This document shows positions 55,212-64,000 of a stretch of DNA of 64,000 nt, one piece after another (position 1 is the stretch's first letter; each line of letters opens with the position of its first letter). The notes beneath the pieces were generated by a model. That model was not told where the DNA came from, searched no databases, and saw only the letters and a list, made by a program, of their open reading frames with translations. The position numbers and the translations under genes are program-made. Where the stretch lies: NCBI RefSeq assembly GCF_034627025.1, contig NZ_CP141048.1, forward strand, positions 3,944,001 through 4,008,000, in the 5' to 3' direction. This stretch comes from Microvirga lotononidis. Its GTDB lineage: Bacteria; Pseudomonadota; Alphaproteobacteria; Rhizobiales; Beijerinckiaceae.

Positions 55212-56408
55212 CTACGCTGCTTCGGCGTTCGTCTGCCGGAGCCGCGCGAAGCCGGCATCGAGATCCTGCTTCAGGTCTTCCAGGTCCTCCAGCCCGACAT
55301 GGAAGCGGAGCGCATGACCGCCCGGTTCCCATTTGGTCGCCGTGCGATAGGTCGCGCAGTTGAAGGGAATCACGAGGCTTTCGAACCCACCCCAGGAATA
55401 ACCCATGCCGAAGAGGGAAAGCCCGTCGAGCATGGCGGCCAGCGCCCGGTCGGAGCAGGGCCTGAGGATGACCGAGAACAGGCCGGATGAGCCCTTGAAG
55501 TCACGCTTCCAGATCTCGTGGCCAGGATAGGTCTCCAGGGCCGGGTGCAGGACCCGGGCCACCTCGGGCCGTGCTTCGAGCCACCGCGCCAGCTCCAAAG
55601 CCTGCTTTTCGTGCTCCCTGAGGCGCAGGGCCATGGTGCGAAGGCCTCTCAGGCCCAGGAACACGTCTTCCGGCCCGGGGCACATGGCAAAGGAGTCATA
55701 GGTTTCCCGCAGGCGCTTGAAGCAGCGCTCGTTGGCCGAGACGAGACCGAGCAGCAGGTCCGATCCTCCGCTCAGGTATTTCGTGCCGGCCTCGATGGCG
55801 ATGTCCACGCTGCGCTCGTGGGGCGGGAAGAGCAGGGGCGTCGCCCAGGTATTGTCCATGAGGACCACCGCCCCATGCCGGTGCGCGACCTCGGCGATGG
55901 CGGGGATGTCCTGCATCTCGAGAGATTGCGAGCCCGGAGCCTCCGTGAACACGGCCGTGGTGTTCGGGCGGACCAAAGCCTCGATCCCGGCGCCGATCCC
56001 CGGGTCGTAATAGGTGGTTTCCACACCAAAATTTTTGAGCACCCCGTTACAGAACTGCCGGGTGGGCAGATAGACGGAATCCGTCATCAGGAGATGATCG
56101 CCCGCCTTTAAGCATGACATAAGGGCAACCGTGACGGCGGCGAGGCCCGAAGGGGCGAGCACGGTACCGGCCGCACCGGTCAGCTCCGTCCAGGCCGTCT
56201 CCAAGGAGTTGGTGGTCGGAGTCCCTTTCGTTCCATAGGAATAGCGCCCGCGCCGATGCAGCAGGTCGTCCGTGGTCGGATAGAGAACGGTCGAGCCGCG
56301 ATAGATGGGCGTGTTCACGAAACCGTGCTGCTCGAACGGCTCTCGTCCGGCATGGACGAGGCGGGTGCGTTCGGAGATGTTTTGGGGCTTTGGGGGGAGC
56401 TTTGACAT
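55212..56408 (-). CDS. metC: Cystathionine beta-lyase
   Basis: 398 residues of the gamma family of PLP enzymes. FVNTPIYRGSTVLYPTTDDLL at ~31 and RYSYGTKGTPTTNSLE carry the PLP-phosphate Tyr and substrate residues. The PLP lysine is in AGTKYLSGGSDLLLG. Converts cystathionine to homocysteine, pyruvate and ammonia; the start NISERTRLVHAGREP and length fit MetC better than MetB. Convergent with the lipid A gene set (20 bases) and divergent from aapJ. Confidence 0.93.
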   Translation of the reverse strand: MSKLPPKPQNISERTRLVHAGREPFEQHGFVNTPIYRGSTVLYPTTDDLLHRRGRYSYGTKGTPTTNSLETAWTELTGAAGTVLAPSGLAAVTVALMSCLKAGDHLLMTDSVYLPTRQFCNGVLKNFGVETTYYDPGIGAGIEALVRPNTTAVFTEAPGSQSLEMQDIPAIAEVAHRHGAVVLMDNTWATPLLFPPHERSVDIAIEAGTKYLSGGSDLLLGLVSANERCFKRLRETYDSFAMCPGPEDVFLGLRGLRTMALRLREHEKQALELARWLEARPEVARVLHPALETYPGHEIWKRDFKGSSGLFSVILRPCSDRALAAMLDGLSLFGMGYSWGGFESLVIPFNCATYRTATKWEPGGHALRFHVGLEDLEDLKQDLDAGFARLRQTNAEAA

Positions 56409-56640
56409 TGCTTCAAGGGCTTGCTGAGGAGACCTGGATCAGAGACCGGGCAGCCTCTGCCGTCAAGTCAGGCAAGAAATGCCTTTCATCAAGACTTGAC
56501 CAGTGATTAATCATAGAATGTGATGGATCCCGATGCCGTCTCAACCGAGGCGGCGCGGAACGGTCTATACCGGGGCGCGGCTGGGGGGTCATAACCAAAA
56601 ACGGCCGAGCCATGTCGAACTAGTGGGAGAAGATACCAAC

Positions 56641-57660
56641 ATGAAAAAGGCTCTCGTATCGATTGCCTTCGGCCTGACCGCCAGCCTGCTCGCAACGGGC
56701 GCTTCGGCACAGGCAACACTCAACAGCGTGAAGCAGAAGGGCTTCCTGACCTGCGGCTCGAACACGGGCCTCGCCGGTTTCGGCCAGCCGGACGCTCAGG
56801 GCAACTGGACCGGCCTCGACGTCGATCTCTGCCGCGCCATCGCCGCAGCCATCTTCGACGATCCGACCAAGGTTCGCTTCATCCCGCTCGCCGCCAAGGA
56901 CCGCTTCACGGCGCTCCAGTCGGGCGAAGTGGACGTGCTGTCCCGCAACTCCACCATGACGATGTCGCGCGACACGCAGCTCGGCCTCGATTTCCCGGTC
57001 ATCAACTACTACGACGGCCAGGGCTTCATGGTCCGCAAGAAGCTCGGCGTCTCCTCGGCCAAGGAGCTGAACGGCGCTTCGATCTGCACCCAGCAGGGCA
57101 CCACGACCGAGCTGAACCTCGCCGACTACTTCCGTGCCAACAACATGAAGTACGAAGTCGTGGCTTTCGCGACCTCGGACGAGACGTTCAAGGCGTATGA
57201 CGCCGGCCGCTGCGACGCGTTCACCACGGACGCCTCCGGCCTCTACGCCGAGCGCCTGCGCGCTTCGGCTCCGGACGATCATATCGTTCTGCCCGAGATC
57301 ATCTCCAAGGAGCCCCTCGGCCCGGCAGTGCGCCACGGCGACAACCAGTGGGGCGATATCGTCCGCTGGACCCACTACGCGATGCTGAACGCCGAAGAAC
57401 TCGGCGTGACCAAGGCCAATGTCGAGCAGATGAAGAACTCCGACAATCCGGAGATCAAGCGTCTTCTCGGTACGGAAGGCAAGTTCGGTGAAGCCACCGG
57501 CCTGACCAACGACTGGGCCGTGCGCATCATCAAGCACGTGGGCAACTACGGCGAGGTCTTCGAGAAGAACGTCGGCGAAGGCTCCAGGCTGAAGATCAAG
57601 CGCGGCCAGAACGCCCAGTGGACCAAGGGCGGCCTGCAATACGGCATCCCGGTTCGCTAA
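56641..57660 (+). CDS. aapJ: General L-amino acid ABC transporter binding protein
   Basis: 339 residues from the ATG at 56641; upstream in-frame codons back to 56533 would precede the signal peptide. Signal ends near ASAQ. TLNSVKQKGFLTCGSNTGLAGFGQPDAQGNWTGLDVDLCRAIAAA is typical of AapJ, including the cysteine. First gene of aapJQMP; the ABC system takes up broad amino acids and its rhizobial version also affects efflux. A strong hairpin follows the stop, separating it from aapQ. Confidence 0.95.
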   Translation: MKKALVSIAFGLTASLLATGASAQATLNSVKQKGFLTCGSNTGLAGFGQPDAQGNWTGLDVDLCRAIAAAIFDDPTKVRFIPLAAKDRFTALQSGEVDVLSRNSTMTMSRDTQLGLDFPVINYYDGQGFMVRKKLGVSSAKELNGASICTQQGTTTELNLADYFRANNMKYEVVAFATSDETFKAYDAGRCDAFTTDASGLYAERLRASAPDDHIVLPEIISKEPLGPAVRHGDNQWGDIVRWTHYAMLNAEELGVTKANVEQMKNSDNPEIKRLLGTEGKFGEATGLTNDWAVRIIKHVGNYGEVFEKNVGEGSRLKIKRGQNAQWTKGGLQYGIPVR

Positions 57661-57674
57661 GCCGATCCAAGACC

Positions 57675-57701
57675 AGGACGCCCGGATTTTCCGGGCGTCC
57701 T
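57675..57701 (+). terminator. Hairpin between aapJ and aapQ, likely attenuator
   Basis: AGGACGCCCGGA (57675-57686) pairs exactly with TCCGGGCGTCCT (57690-57701) over a TTT loop. No T-run follows. It is 14 bases past the aapJ stop and would protect the aapJ message end or reduce read-through, giving more binding protein than permease (inference). Confidence 0.65.
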
Positions 57702-57796
57702 ACTCTCAAAGAACAACAAAAAGCCGCCCGTTCATGTCAGCATTGGCCGCATGAACAGGGGAGGACGGCAGGTATAAAATAATAAGCCGTCAGAGG

Positions 57797-59008
57797 ATGA
57801 ACTCAGTGCAGACCGCTGTCAGTCAGACATCGTCCCCCAAAAAATCGGTTCTATACGATCCGAAGGTTCGTGGAATTTTCTACCAGGTCGTTCTGGTCGC
57901 TGCGATCGTTTTCCTGTTCTACGTCGCCGCGACGAACGCCATCGAGAACCTGCAGCGCGCCAAGATCGCCTCAGGTTTCGGTTTCCTCAACAACACGGCC
58001 GGCTTCGATATCAGCCAGACGCTGATCCAGTTCAGCGCAGCCGGCGGCACCTACGGCGACGCCTTCGTCGTAGGGCTCCTCAACACGTTGATCGTGTCTG
58101 CCATCGGCATCTTCTTTACGACCATTCTCGGTTTCCTGATCGGCATTGCGCGCCTGTCCAAGAACTGGATGGTTGCGAAAGTCGCGATGGTCTATGTCGA
58201 GGTGCTGCGCAACATCCCGCTGCTGGTGCAGCTGCTGTTCTGGTACATCGCCGTCCTCGGCACCCTGCCGCAGCCACGGAATTCCCTTGAGATGGGGGCC
58301 GGGTTCTACCTGAATTCCCGCGGCCTTTTCATGGCCAAGCCCATCTGGGGGGCCAATATCTCGGTCATCGTCGCGGCTCTCGTGGTCGGTCTCGTCGGTA
58401 CGTTCCTGTACCGCCGCTGGGCCAGGAAGCAGCAGGAACAGACCGGGCGGCAATATCCCGTCGGCAAGGTCACCCTGGCGCTGATCCTCGGCCTGCCGCT
58501 CCTGGCCTGGATCGTTCTCGCCCTGGCTGGTACCAATCCGATCTCCTTCGAATTGCCGCGCAAGGGAACCTTCAACCTGACCGGCGGCATGCAGATCCTG
58601 CCGGAATTCGTGGCGCTGCTGCTCGGCCTGACGACCTACACGGCGGCGTTCATCGCCGAGGTCGTCCGCGCCGGTATCCTGGCGGTTTCCAAAGGTCAGA
58701 GCGAAGCTGCCGGCTCCCTCGGCCTCACACCCGGGCAGACCCTGCGCCTTGTCGTGATCCCCCAGGCCATGCGCGTCATCGTTCCGCCGCTGACGAGCCA
58801 ATATCTGAACCTGACGAAGAACTCCTCCCTGGCCGTGGCCATCGGCTATCCCGACCTCGTGCAGGTCTTCATGGGAACCGTGCTCAACCAGACCGGCCAG
58901 GCGATCGAGGTCGTCGTCATCACCATGGGCGTCTATCTGACGATCAGTCTCGTGACCTCGTTCATCATGAATATCTACAATCGCCGCGTGGCGATCGTCG
59001 AACGGTAG
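57797..59008 (+). CDS. aapQ: General L-amino acid ABC permease
   Basis: 403 residues with an N-terminal leader and ~8-9 membrane spans. FLIGIARLSKNWMVAKVAMVYVEVLRNIPLLVQLLFWY and EVVRAGILAVSKGQSEAAGSLGLTPGQTLRLVVIPQAMRVIVPPLTSQYLNLTKNSSLAVAIGYPDL are diagnostic of HisMQ-type AapQ. Second of the aap set, 136 bases after aapJ and 8 bases before aapM. Confidence 0.95.
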   Translation: MNSVQTAVSQTSSPKKSVLYDPKVRGIFYQVVLVAAIVFLFYVAATNAIENLQRAKIASGFGFLNNTAGFDISQTLIQFSAAGGTYGDAFVVGLLNTLIVSAIGIFFTTILGFLIGIARLSKNWMVAKVAMVYVEVLRNIPLLVQLLFWYIAVLGTLPQPRNSLEMGAGFYLNSRGLFMAKPIWGANISVIVAALVVGLVGTFLYRRWARKQQEQTGRQYPVGKVTLALILGLPLLAWIVLALAGTNPISFELPRKGTFNLTGGMQILPEFVALLLGLTTYTAAFIAEVVRAGILAVSKGQSEAAGSLGLTPGQTLRLVVIPQAMRVIVPPLTSQYLNLTKNSSLAVAIGYPDLVQVFMGTVLNQTGQAIEVVVITMGVYLTISLVTSFIMNIYNRRVAIVER

Positions 59009-59016
59009 GAGATCGC

Positions 59017-60336
59017 ATGAGCACCGCCCTCGACATGCCCCGTTTCGTCCGCGCCAAACAGGTTGAGGCACTGCCTCCGCCCAATCTGGCCCGCGGTCCG
59101 ATCGCCTGGGTTCGGGAAAACCTGTTTTCCGGCCCCTTCAACACCGTGCTGACGCTGGTGGTGTTCTACCTCCTCTACGTCAGCGTCCCGCCCTTGGTGC
59201 GCTTCCTCTTCATCGACGCTGTCTGGACCGGGTCCGACCGGGCGGCCTGCCGGGCCGATTCGGGGGGCAGCGAGGCTGGAGCCTGCTGGGCTTTCATCTG
59301 GGACAAGATCAATTACTTCATCTACGGATCCTACACGATCTCCGAGCGCTGGCGGGTCGACGTCTTCTTCGCCCTCCTGGCCATCGGCGTCGCTTGGCTG
59401 CTGTGGCTCAGGGCGCCGCGCCGGGATCTCGGAGCCGTCTACTTCTTCTGGATCTTCCCGGTCGTCTCCTACATCCTCCTGACCGGCGGCAATGCGGATT
59501 TCGGCGTTCGCTTCTGGATCGGCTTCGCGATCTTCGGAGCGCTGCTGATCGCCCTGTTCGCCTTCGTCGCCACCCTGCTCAAGACATCCCTGCGTCCAGC
59601 GCTCATCATGGGCGGCGGCATCGTCGCGGTGATCGGGATCACCCTGGCCCTCGTCGACATCGATTTCGGTCTCGCGCCCGTGCCCACGTCCTTGTGGGGC
59701 GGCATTCTCGTGACCCTCCTCGTGGCGACCGTGGGCATCGTGGTGTCGCTGCCCTTCGGCATCGTTCTGGCCCTGGGCCGGCGGTCCAAGCTCCCCATCA
59801 TCCGGATGGCCTCGGTGATCTTCATCGAGTTCGTGCGCGGCGTCCCCCTGATCACGGTGCTGATCATGGCCAACACCATGCTGCCGCTCTTCCTTCCCGG
59901 CGACATCACGGTCGACCGGCTGCTGCGGCCCCTGATCGGAACGGCGCTCTTCGCCTCGGCCTATATGGCCGAGGTGGTGCGCGGCGGACTCCAGGCCATG
60001 CCGAAGGGGCAGTATGAAGGAGCGATGTCCCTGGGGTTGAACTATCCGCAGATGATGAGCCTCATCATCCTGCCGCAGGCCCTGCGGATCGTCATTCCGG
60101 GCATCGTGAACACCTTCATCGGGCTGTTCAAGGACACGTCGCTCGTCGCCATCGTCGGCATTTTCGACCTGGTGAAGACCATCGAGGCCTCCCGGATCGA
60201 TCCGAACTGGGCAGCTCCCACCATCGGCATCACGGGCTATGCCTTTGCCGCCTTGTTCTACTTCATCTTCTGCTTTGGAATGTCGCGGTACTCGCTCGGA
60301 GTCGAGCGGCGTCTTGCGGCTGGTCAGAAACGGTAA
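59017..60336 (+). CDS. aapM: General L-amino acid ABC permease
   Basis: 439 residues with an AGGAG ribosome site. VRENLFSGPFNTVLTLVVFYLLY at the start and AYMAEVVRGGLQAMPKGQYEGAMSLGLNYPQMMSLIILPQALRIVIPGIVNTFIGLFKDTSLVAIVGIFDLVKT near the end are typical of AapM. It is somewhat longer than the rhizobial AapM I remember (~384), mostly in the middle hydrophobic region. Partner of AapQ. Confidence 0.95.
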   Translation: MSTALDMPRFVRAKQVEALPPPNLARGPIAWVRENLFSGPFNTVLTLVVFYLLYVSVPPLVRFLFIDAVWTGSDRAACRADSGGSEAGACWAFIWDKINYFIYGSYTISERWRVDVFFALLAIGVAWLLWLRAPRRDLGAVYFFWIFPVVSYILLTGGNADFGVRFWIGFAIFGALLIALFAFVATLLKTSLRPALIMGGGIVAVIGITLALVDIDFGLAPVPTSLWGGILVTLLVATVGIVVSLPFGIVLALGRRSKLPIIRMASVIFIEFVRGVPLITVLIMANTMLPLFLPGDITVDRLLRPLIGTALFASAYMAEVVRGGLQAMPKGQYEGAMSLGLNYPQMMSLIILPQALRIVIPGIVNTFIGLFKDTSLVAIVGIFDLVKTIEASRIDPNWAAPTIGITGYAFAALFYFIFCFGMSRYSLGVERRLAAGQKR

Positions 60337-60342
60337 ACACCC

Positions 60343-61131
<789 letters not shown>

Positions 61132-61154
61132 GGCGGAGACGCCGGATTGCAAAA

Positions 61155-61180
61155 GGCCCCGGAATATCCGGGGCCTTTTT
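61155..61180 (+). terminator. Rho-independent terminator after aapP
   Basis: GGCCCCGGA (61155-61163), ATA loop, TCCGGGGCC (61167-61175), then T5 (61176-61180). A matching A4 run precedes the stem, so it may work in both directions. It lies 23 bases past the aapP stop. Confidence 0.9.
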
Positions 61181-61275
61181 GTCGGGTCGGGCGGACGTCC
61201 GGATCGCTTCTGCCGAGCGCGGCGCTTTTCAGATCAAGGGGCTCAGACCGAGTTCCCACTTTTGCGTCCGATGAT

Positions 61276-61689
61276 TTAGGCGACGCCGTATTCCTCCGCA
61301 TAGAGATTGGCGACCCGGGTCTGCCACAGGCACAGGACCGGGGCGACGACGAGTTCGACGATCAATCCTCCGACCATGAACAGAGACGGAAGGCCGGTCA
61401 GTCCAAGGCCGATCAGGCGGCCAAGGCCTCCGATGACCACGAGCAGGGTCAGGAGCCGGAAGCGGCCCGTCCTGATCTCGATGGAGGGCAGGGTGCTCCA
61501 GAAACAGAGGCCGATGCCGAGGAGCAGGCCCGACAGGAACCTGAAGTGACTCTCAGCCGAGATGCTCACCGCGTCGCCCGTGAGCGCCTGCCCGAACAGA
61601 ACTCCGTAAAGCCCCGCGGCGACGGGGATGGTGGCGACGACGGCCACGCTCTGCTGCAACAGTTTCCGCTCGCGTTCCATCCGGGCCAT
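61276..61689 (-). CDS. DUF4345 small membrane protein
   Basis: 137 residues with four predicted membrane segments. SHFRFLSGLLLGIGLCFWSTLPSIE and RLLTLLVVIGGLGRLIGLGLTG are the characteristic core of DUF4345 proteins. Inner membrane, function unknown. Divergent from the glutathione S-transferase gene (93 bases between starts). Confidence 0.82.
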   Translation of the reverse strand: MARMERERKLLQQSVAVVATIPVAAGLYGVLFGQALTGDAVSISAESHFRFLSGLLLGIGLCFWSTLPSIEIRTGRFRLLTLLVVIGGLGRLIGLGLTGLPSLFMVGGLIVELVVAPVLCLWQTRVANLYAEEYGVA

Positions 61690-61781
61690 GGCATCTCCCT
61701 CGCATGGGATTCTGTGCCTTCCCGAGCGCGAGACAATCGATTACGGTCCCCGACCACAGAATTTTCTTATGGGGACGCATC

Positions 61782-62423
61782 ATGCCGTCACGGTTCGAAC
61801 TGCATGGGTTCGCCTATTCGGGGCCGACCTACAAGGTCGCTCTCGCCCTCTCGCTCATGGGTGAACCCTTCGATTACGTGCATGTGAACATGATGGGCGG
61901 CGAGCACAAGCAGCCGTCCTATCTTTCCAGGCAGCGCTATGGACAGGTGCCCCTGCTGGTCGATCGCAATAATGGCCGGCAGCTGTGCCAGTCGGCGGCG
62001 ATCCTGGAATATCTCGCCGACATGACCGGCCGGTTCGGCGGCGCTGATCTCGACGAGCGCCTCCAGGCGCGCGAATGGCTCTATTGGGATTTCGATCGCC
62101 TCGCATCTCCCCTTTACAAGGTCCGCGTGGTCAAGGCCGGTTTCCGTCAGGCTGCTCCCGAAGTCGTGGAGGACTGCCTCAATGCCGCCAGGAACGCCCT
62201 CGGGGTTCTGGACGCCCATCTCGCGGGACGCGCGTGGCTGGTCGGGGAGGGGGCGACCATTGCCGATATCGACATCTACGGGGTCGTGACTTTCTCCGAT
62301 CAGGCGGGAATCGATCTCACCGGCTATCCGCAGGTGGAAGCATGGGTGAGGCGCGTCGAGGCGTTGCCTGGCTTCGAGGTTCGGACGGACCTGTTGCCGA
62401 TGGAATCCAGGGTGGCCGCATGA
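61782..62423 (+). CDS. Glutathione S-transferase
   Basis: 213 residues from the ATG at 61782; an earlier in-frame codon at 61704 is less plausible. The N-terminal thioredoxin-like half has FAYSGPTYKVALALSLMGEPFDYVHVNM with a Ser/Tyr at the catalytic position, then QVPLLVD (cis-Pro) and QSAAILEYLADM (glutathione site). The helical C-terminus has GEGATIADIDIYG. Class cannot be fixed. Its stop overlaps the acetyltransferase start by 4 bases, suggesting co-translation. Confidence 0.9.
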   Translation: MPSRFELHGFAYSGPTYKVALALSLMGEPFDYVHVNMMGGEHKQPSYLSRQRYGQVPLLVDRNNGRQLCQSAAILEYLADMTGRFGGADLDERLQAREWLYWDFDRLASPLYKVRVVKAGFRQAAPEVVEDCLNAARNALGVLDAHLAGRAWLVGEGATIADIDIYGVVTFSDQAGIDLTGYPQVEAWVRRVEALPGFEVRTDLLPMESRVAA

Positions 62424-62878
62424 GCGCCCCGTCGATCCGTGAGGCGCTCGCCGGCGATCTCGAAGCGATCATCCACCTGCATGAGGAAGACGAGCTGGGC
62501 TCGCACGGCGATGTCTGGTCGGCCGAGACGCAGCCGGCCTACGAAGCCGCCTTCGAAGCCATCCAGCGCAGTCCCGACAACAGGCTTTTCGTGGCGGTCG
62601 ACGGCGACGAGATCGTCGGAACGTTCCAGCTCACCTTCATTCCCAATCTGACCGGGCGTGGCACGACCCGCGTGAAGGTGGAGAGCGTGAAGGTGAGGGC
62701 GGTTCGGCGCTCGGGCGGCATCGGCGCGCAGATGATCGCTTTCGCCGAGGATTTCGCCCGCACCCACGGGGCTGCCGCCATGGAGCTGACCTCCAACAAA
62801 TCCCGCAAGGACGCGCACCGCTTCTACGAGCGGCTGGGCTTCGCGCGCAGTCACGAGGGATTCAAGAAGAAGCTCTGA
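62420..62878 (+). CDS. GNAT-family N-acetyltransferase
   Basis: 152 residues from the ATG at 62420. The GNAT fold is indicated by IREALAGDLEAIIHLHEED, VGTFQLTFIPNL (strand 4) and the acetyl-CoA loop VRAVRRSGGIGAQMI, where R/Q-x-x-G-x-G/A appears as RRSGGIGA. KDAHRFYERLGFARSHEGFKKKL is the usual end. It acetylates an amine, substrate unknown. Co-transcribed with the GST. Confidence 0.9.
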   Translation: MSAPSIREALAGDLEAIIHLHEEDELGSHGDVWSAETQPAYEAAFEAIQRSPDNRLFVAVDGDEIVGTFQLTFIPNLTGRGTTRVKVESVKVRAVRRSGGIGAQMIAFAEDFARTHGAAAMELTSNKSRKDAHRFYERLGFARSHEGFKKKL

Positions 62879-63376
62879 TCCGAACCGACGCTGCACCTGC
62901 CGGTCAGGCTGAGCGACGCCTGTGCCTGAAGAGCATAGGCCCCCACCCGTTCGGAGCTTTCCCATCGTCCAACCTTTCCCGAGGAGGGGCGAGCCTGGTG
63001 CGCCCGCGCCCATGTCGTCTTTCGGGAGTTGACAAACGGGTTTGGAGGGGACATATCCGCAGCCCCGCCGGCTTGTGGCCGGGCGGGCTTCATTTTTCTT
63101 CCGACGCCGTTTGGGCCGGGATCTTCGGATGCCGCCGGGCGGGTCGCGATCGCGGTTCCTGCGGGATCCGGATCGACGCCACGAGCCATGAACGCCAGTC
63201 TTGGGTCAGTTCCTGCGGCTCCTCTGACGCCATGGAGAAGCATCCGGACAGCATTCGTTCTGTCGGATGAGCGCAACGCGGAGGGCGAATACGCTGTCTG
63301 CGGCCGCGGAAGCTTGCCCGAATACTGGACGGGCGGGGCGGGGTGCCGGTTTCGAATGATTTTCTTCGAAAAGGTG
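62879..63376. other. Intergenic region upstream of the rRNA promoter
   Basis: About 500 bases with no supported gene. A GC-rich hairpin near 63064-63091 (GCCCCGCCGGC / GCCGGGCGGGC, two mismatches) followed by TTCATTTTT may terminate the GST-GNAT transcript. The rest probably holds upstream control of the rRNA operon, but I see no other clear motif. Confidence 0.5.
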
Positions 63377-63405
63377 TTGACCGCAGCGGAGGGTTCGGCT
63401 AGAAC
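63377..63405 (+). promoter_or_regulatory. Candidate rRNA promoter
   Basis: TTGACC (63377-63382), a 17-base spacer, then TAGAAC (63400-63405): good -35 and -10 matches to the alphaproteobacterial vegetative promoter. It lies ~307 bases before the mature 16S start, a normal leader length. It is the best-scoring pair I found by eye in this stretch; more promoters may lie upstream. Confidence 0.65.
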
Positions 63406-63524
63406 CTCTTCATCGGCGGCGGGGTTCGGACGGATCCTGCGGCCAGCGGCTTCGGGGCCTGGTTGTCCTGGTAGGGACGGTTGGGCCTGCGTGGTTGTTT
63501 TGCTGTCTCCGGAGGAGGCGGCGT

Positions 63525-63536
63525 TGTTCTTTGACA
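63525..63536 (+). promoter_or_regulatory. boxA-like antitermination element in the rRNA leader
   Basis: TGTTCTTTGACA closely matches the bacterial boxA (E. coli TGCTCTTTAACA). It is followed by the purine-rich GAGAGGGAAGAGAAG typical of rRNA leaders in this order. Nus-factor antitermination would act here. Confidence 0.75.
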
Positions 63537-63711
63537 TTGTTGAGAGGGAAGAGAAGCGTAGGCGGCGGTGTCCTTGCGCCGGACCTTTTGGGGTTCGGGT
63601 GGATAGACATCGACCAGTTCTATGCTTTGGTGAGTACACCGCTTCAGGGCGACCTGGAGTGAGATGGACTCTGTCAATTTGCGTAGTGACTACAGTCGAG
63701 ATCAAATTCTT

Positions 63712-64000
63712 CAACTTGAGAGTTTGATCCTGGCTCAGAACGAACGCTGGCGGCAGGCTTAACACATGCAAGTCGAACGGGCCCTTCGGGGTCAGTGGCA
63801 GACGGGTGAGTAACGCGTGGGAACGTGCCCTTCAGTTTGGAATAACCCAGGGAAACTTGGGCTAATACCGGATACGCCCGCAAGGGGAAAGATTTATCGC
63901 TGAAGGATCGGCCCGCGTCTGATTAGCTGGTTGGTGAGGTAATGGCTCACCAAGGCGACGATCAGTAGCTGGTCTGAGAGGATGATCAGCCACATTGGGA
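63712..64000 (+). rRNA. 16S ribosomal RNA, 5' end only
   Basis: The sequence AACTTGAGAGTTTGATCC and TGGCTCAGAACGAACGCTGG mark the 5' end. GGCGGCAGGCTTAACACATG, the alphaproteobacterial form, follows. The ~290 visible bases run through the ACGGGTGAGTAACGCGTGGG region to the first helix-of-V2 landmarks and are cut by the window edge. The text is Hyphomicrobiales-like. The exact mature 5' end may differ by a base or two. Confidence 0.97.

Overview
The window is high-GC chromosomal DNA from an alphaproteobacterium. The right edge enters a 16S rRNA gene (from about 63712) whose first ~290 bases carry the Hyphomicrobiales (Rhizobiales) type of 5' end. They look closest to the Bosea / Microvirga / Chelatococcus neighbourhood; I do not call a genus. 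The aap amino-acid transporter, an EcfG-type sigma factor and receiver-only regulator fit that order. I saw no phage genes, transposases, integrases, CRISPR arrays or tRNA genes. Most of the sequence is catabolic and transport operons.

Layout. (1) 1-8765: a hydroxamate-type siderophore uptake locus. A binding protein, a fused double permease and a siderophore-interacting reductase run leftward. A TonB-dependent receptor, the FhuC-type ATPase and an exporter-type ABC protein run rightward from a shared, AT-rich control region. (2) 8799-19385: an OGFr-like protein, a TSUP exporter, a DUF1028 protein, a signal-less gamma-glutamyltransferase and a complete Dpp/Opp/Gsi-type peptide ABC transporter, headed by a GntR regulator with a clear upstream palindrome. 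This looks like a gamma-glutamyl peptide (possibly glutathione) uptake and breakdown locus. (3) 19735-22272: an SDR-like protein and an M20 amidohydrolase, with dispersed double-hairpin repeats. (4) 22466-31686: a glucuronate module (uxuA and a GntR regulator leftward; uxaC, a polyamine/iron-type ABC importer and uxuB rightward). (5) 31878-36641: a SET-domain protein, a receiver-only response regulator, a 42-codon gene with a strong ribosome binding site, a zinc-ribbon metallopeptidase, a double cold-shock-domain protein and a PhoH ATPase. (6) 37054-48034: a pentose/pentitol module (ribokinase; AGE epimerase, PfkB kinase, araB, araD, a ribose-type ABC importer, xylB). (7) 48218-55192: an EcfG-like sigma factor with an N-terminal NepR-like segment, a second TSUP protein, an unknown 143-residue protein, a serralysin-type RTX protease and a three-gene lipid A sugar-modification set. 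(8) 55212-62878: metC, aapJQMP, a DUF4345 protein, a glutathione S-transferase and a GNAT acetyltransferase. (9) 62879-64000: the rRNA promoter/leader and the start of 16S.

The observations I would check first are the possible NepR-sigma fusion at 48218; the operator upstream of the peptide-transporter regulator; the paired direct repeats and palindromes between the two halves of the siderophore locus; the GGT + DUF1028 + TSUP association; and the two families of hairpin repeats scattered between genes. Much of the rest is recognisable metabolism. No sequence search could be run, so family assignments rest on motifs and remembered family features.
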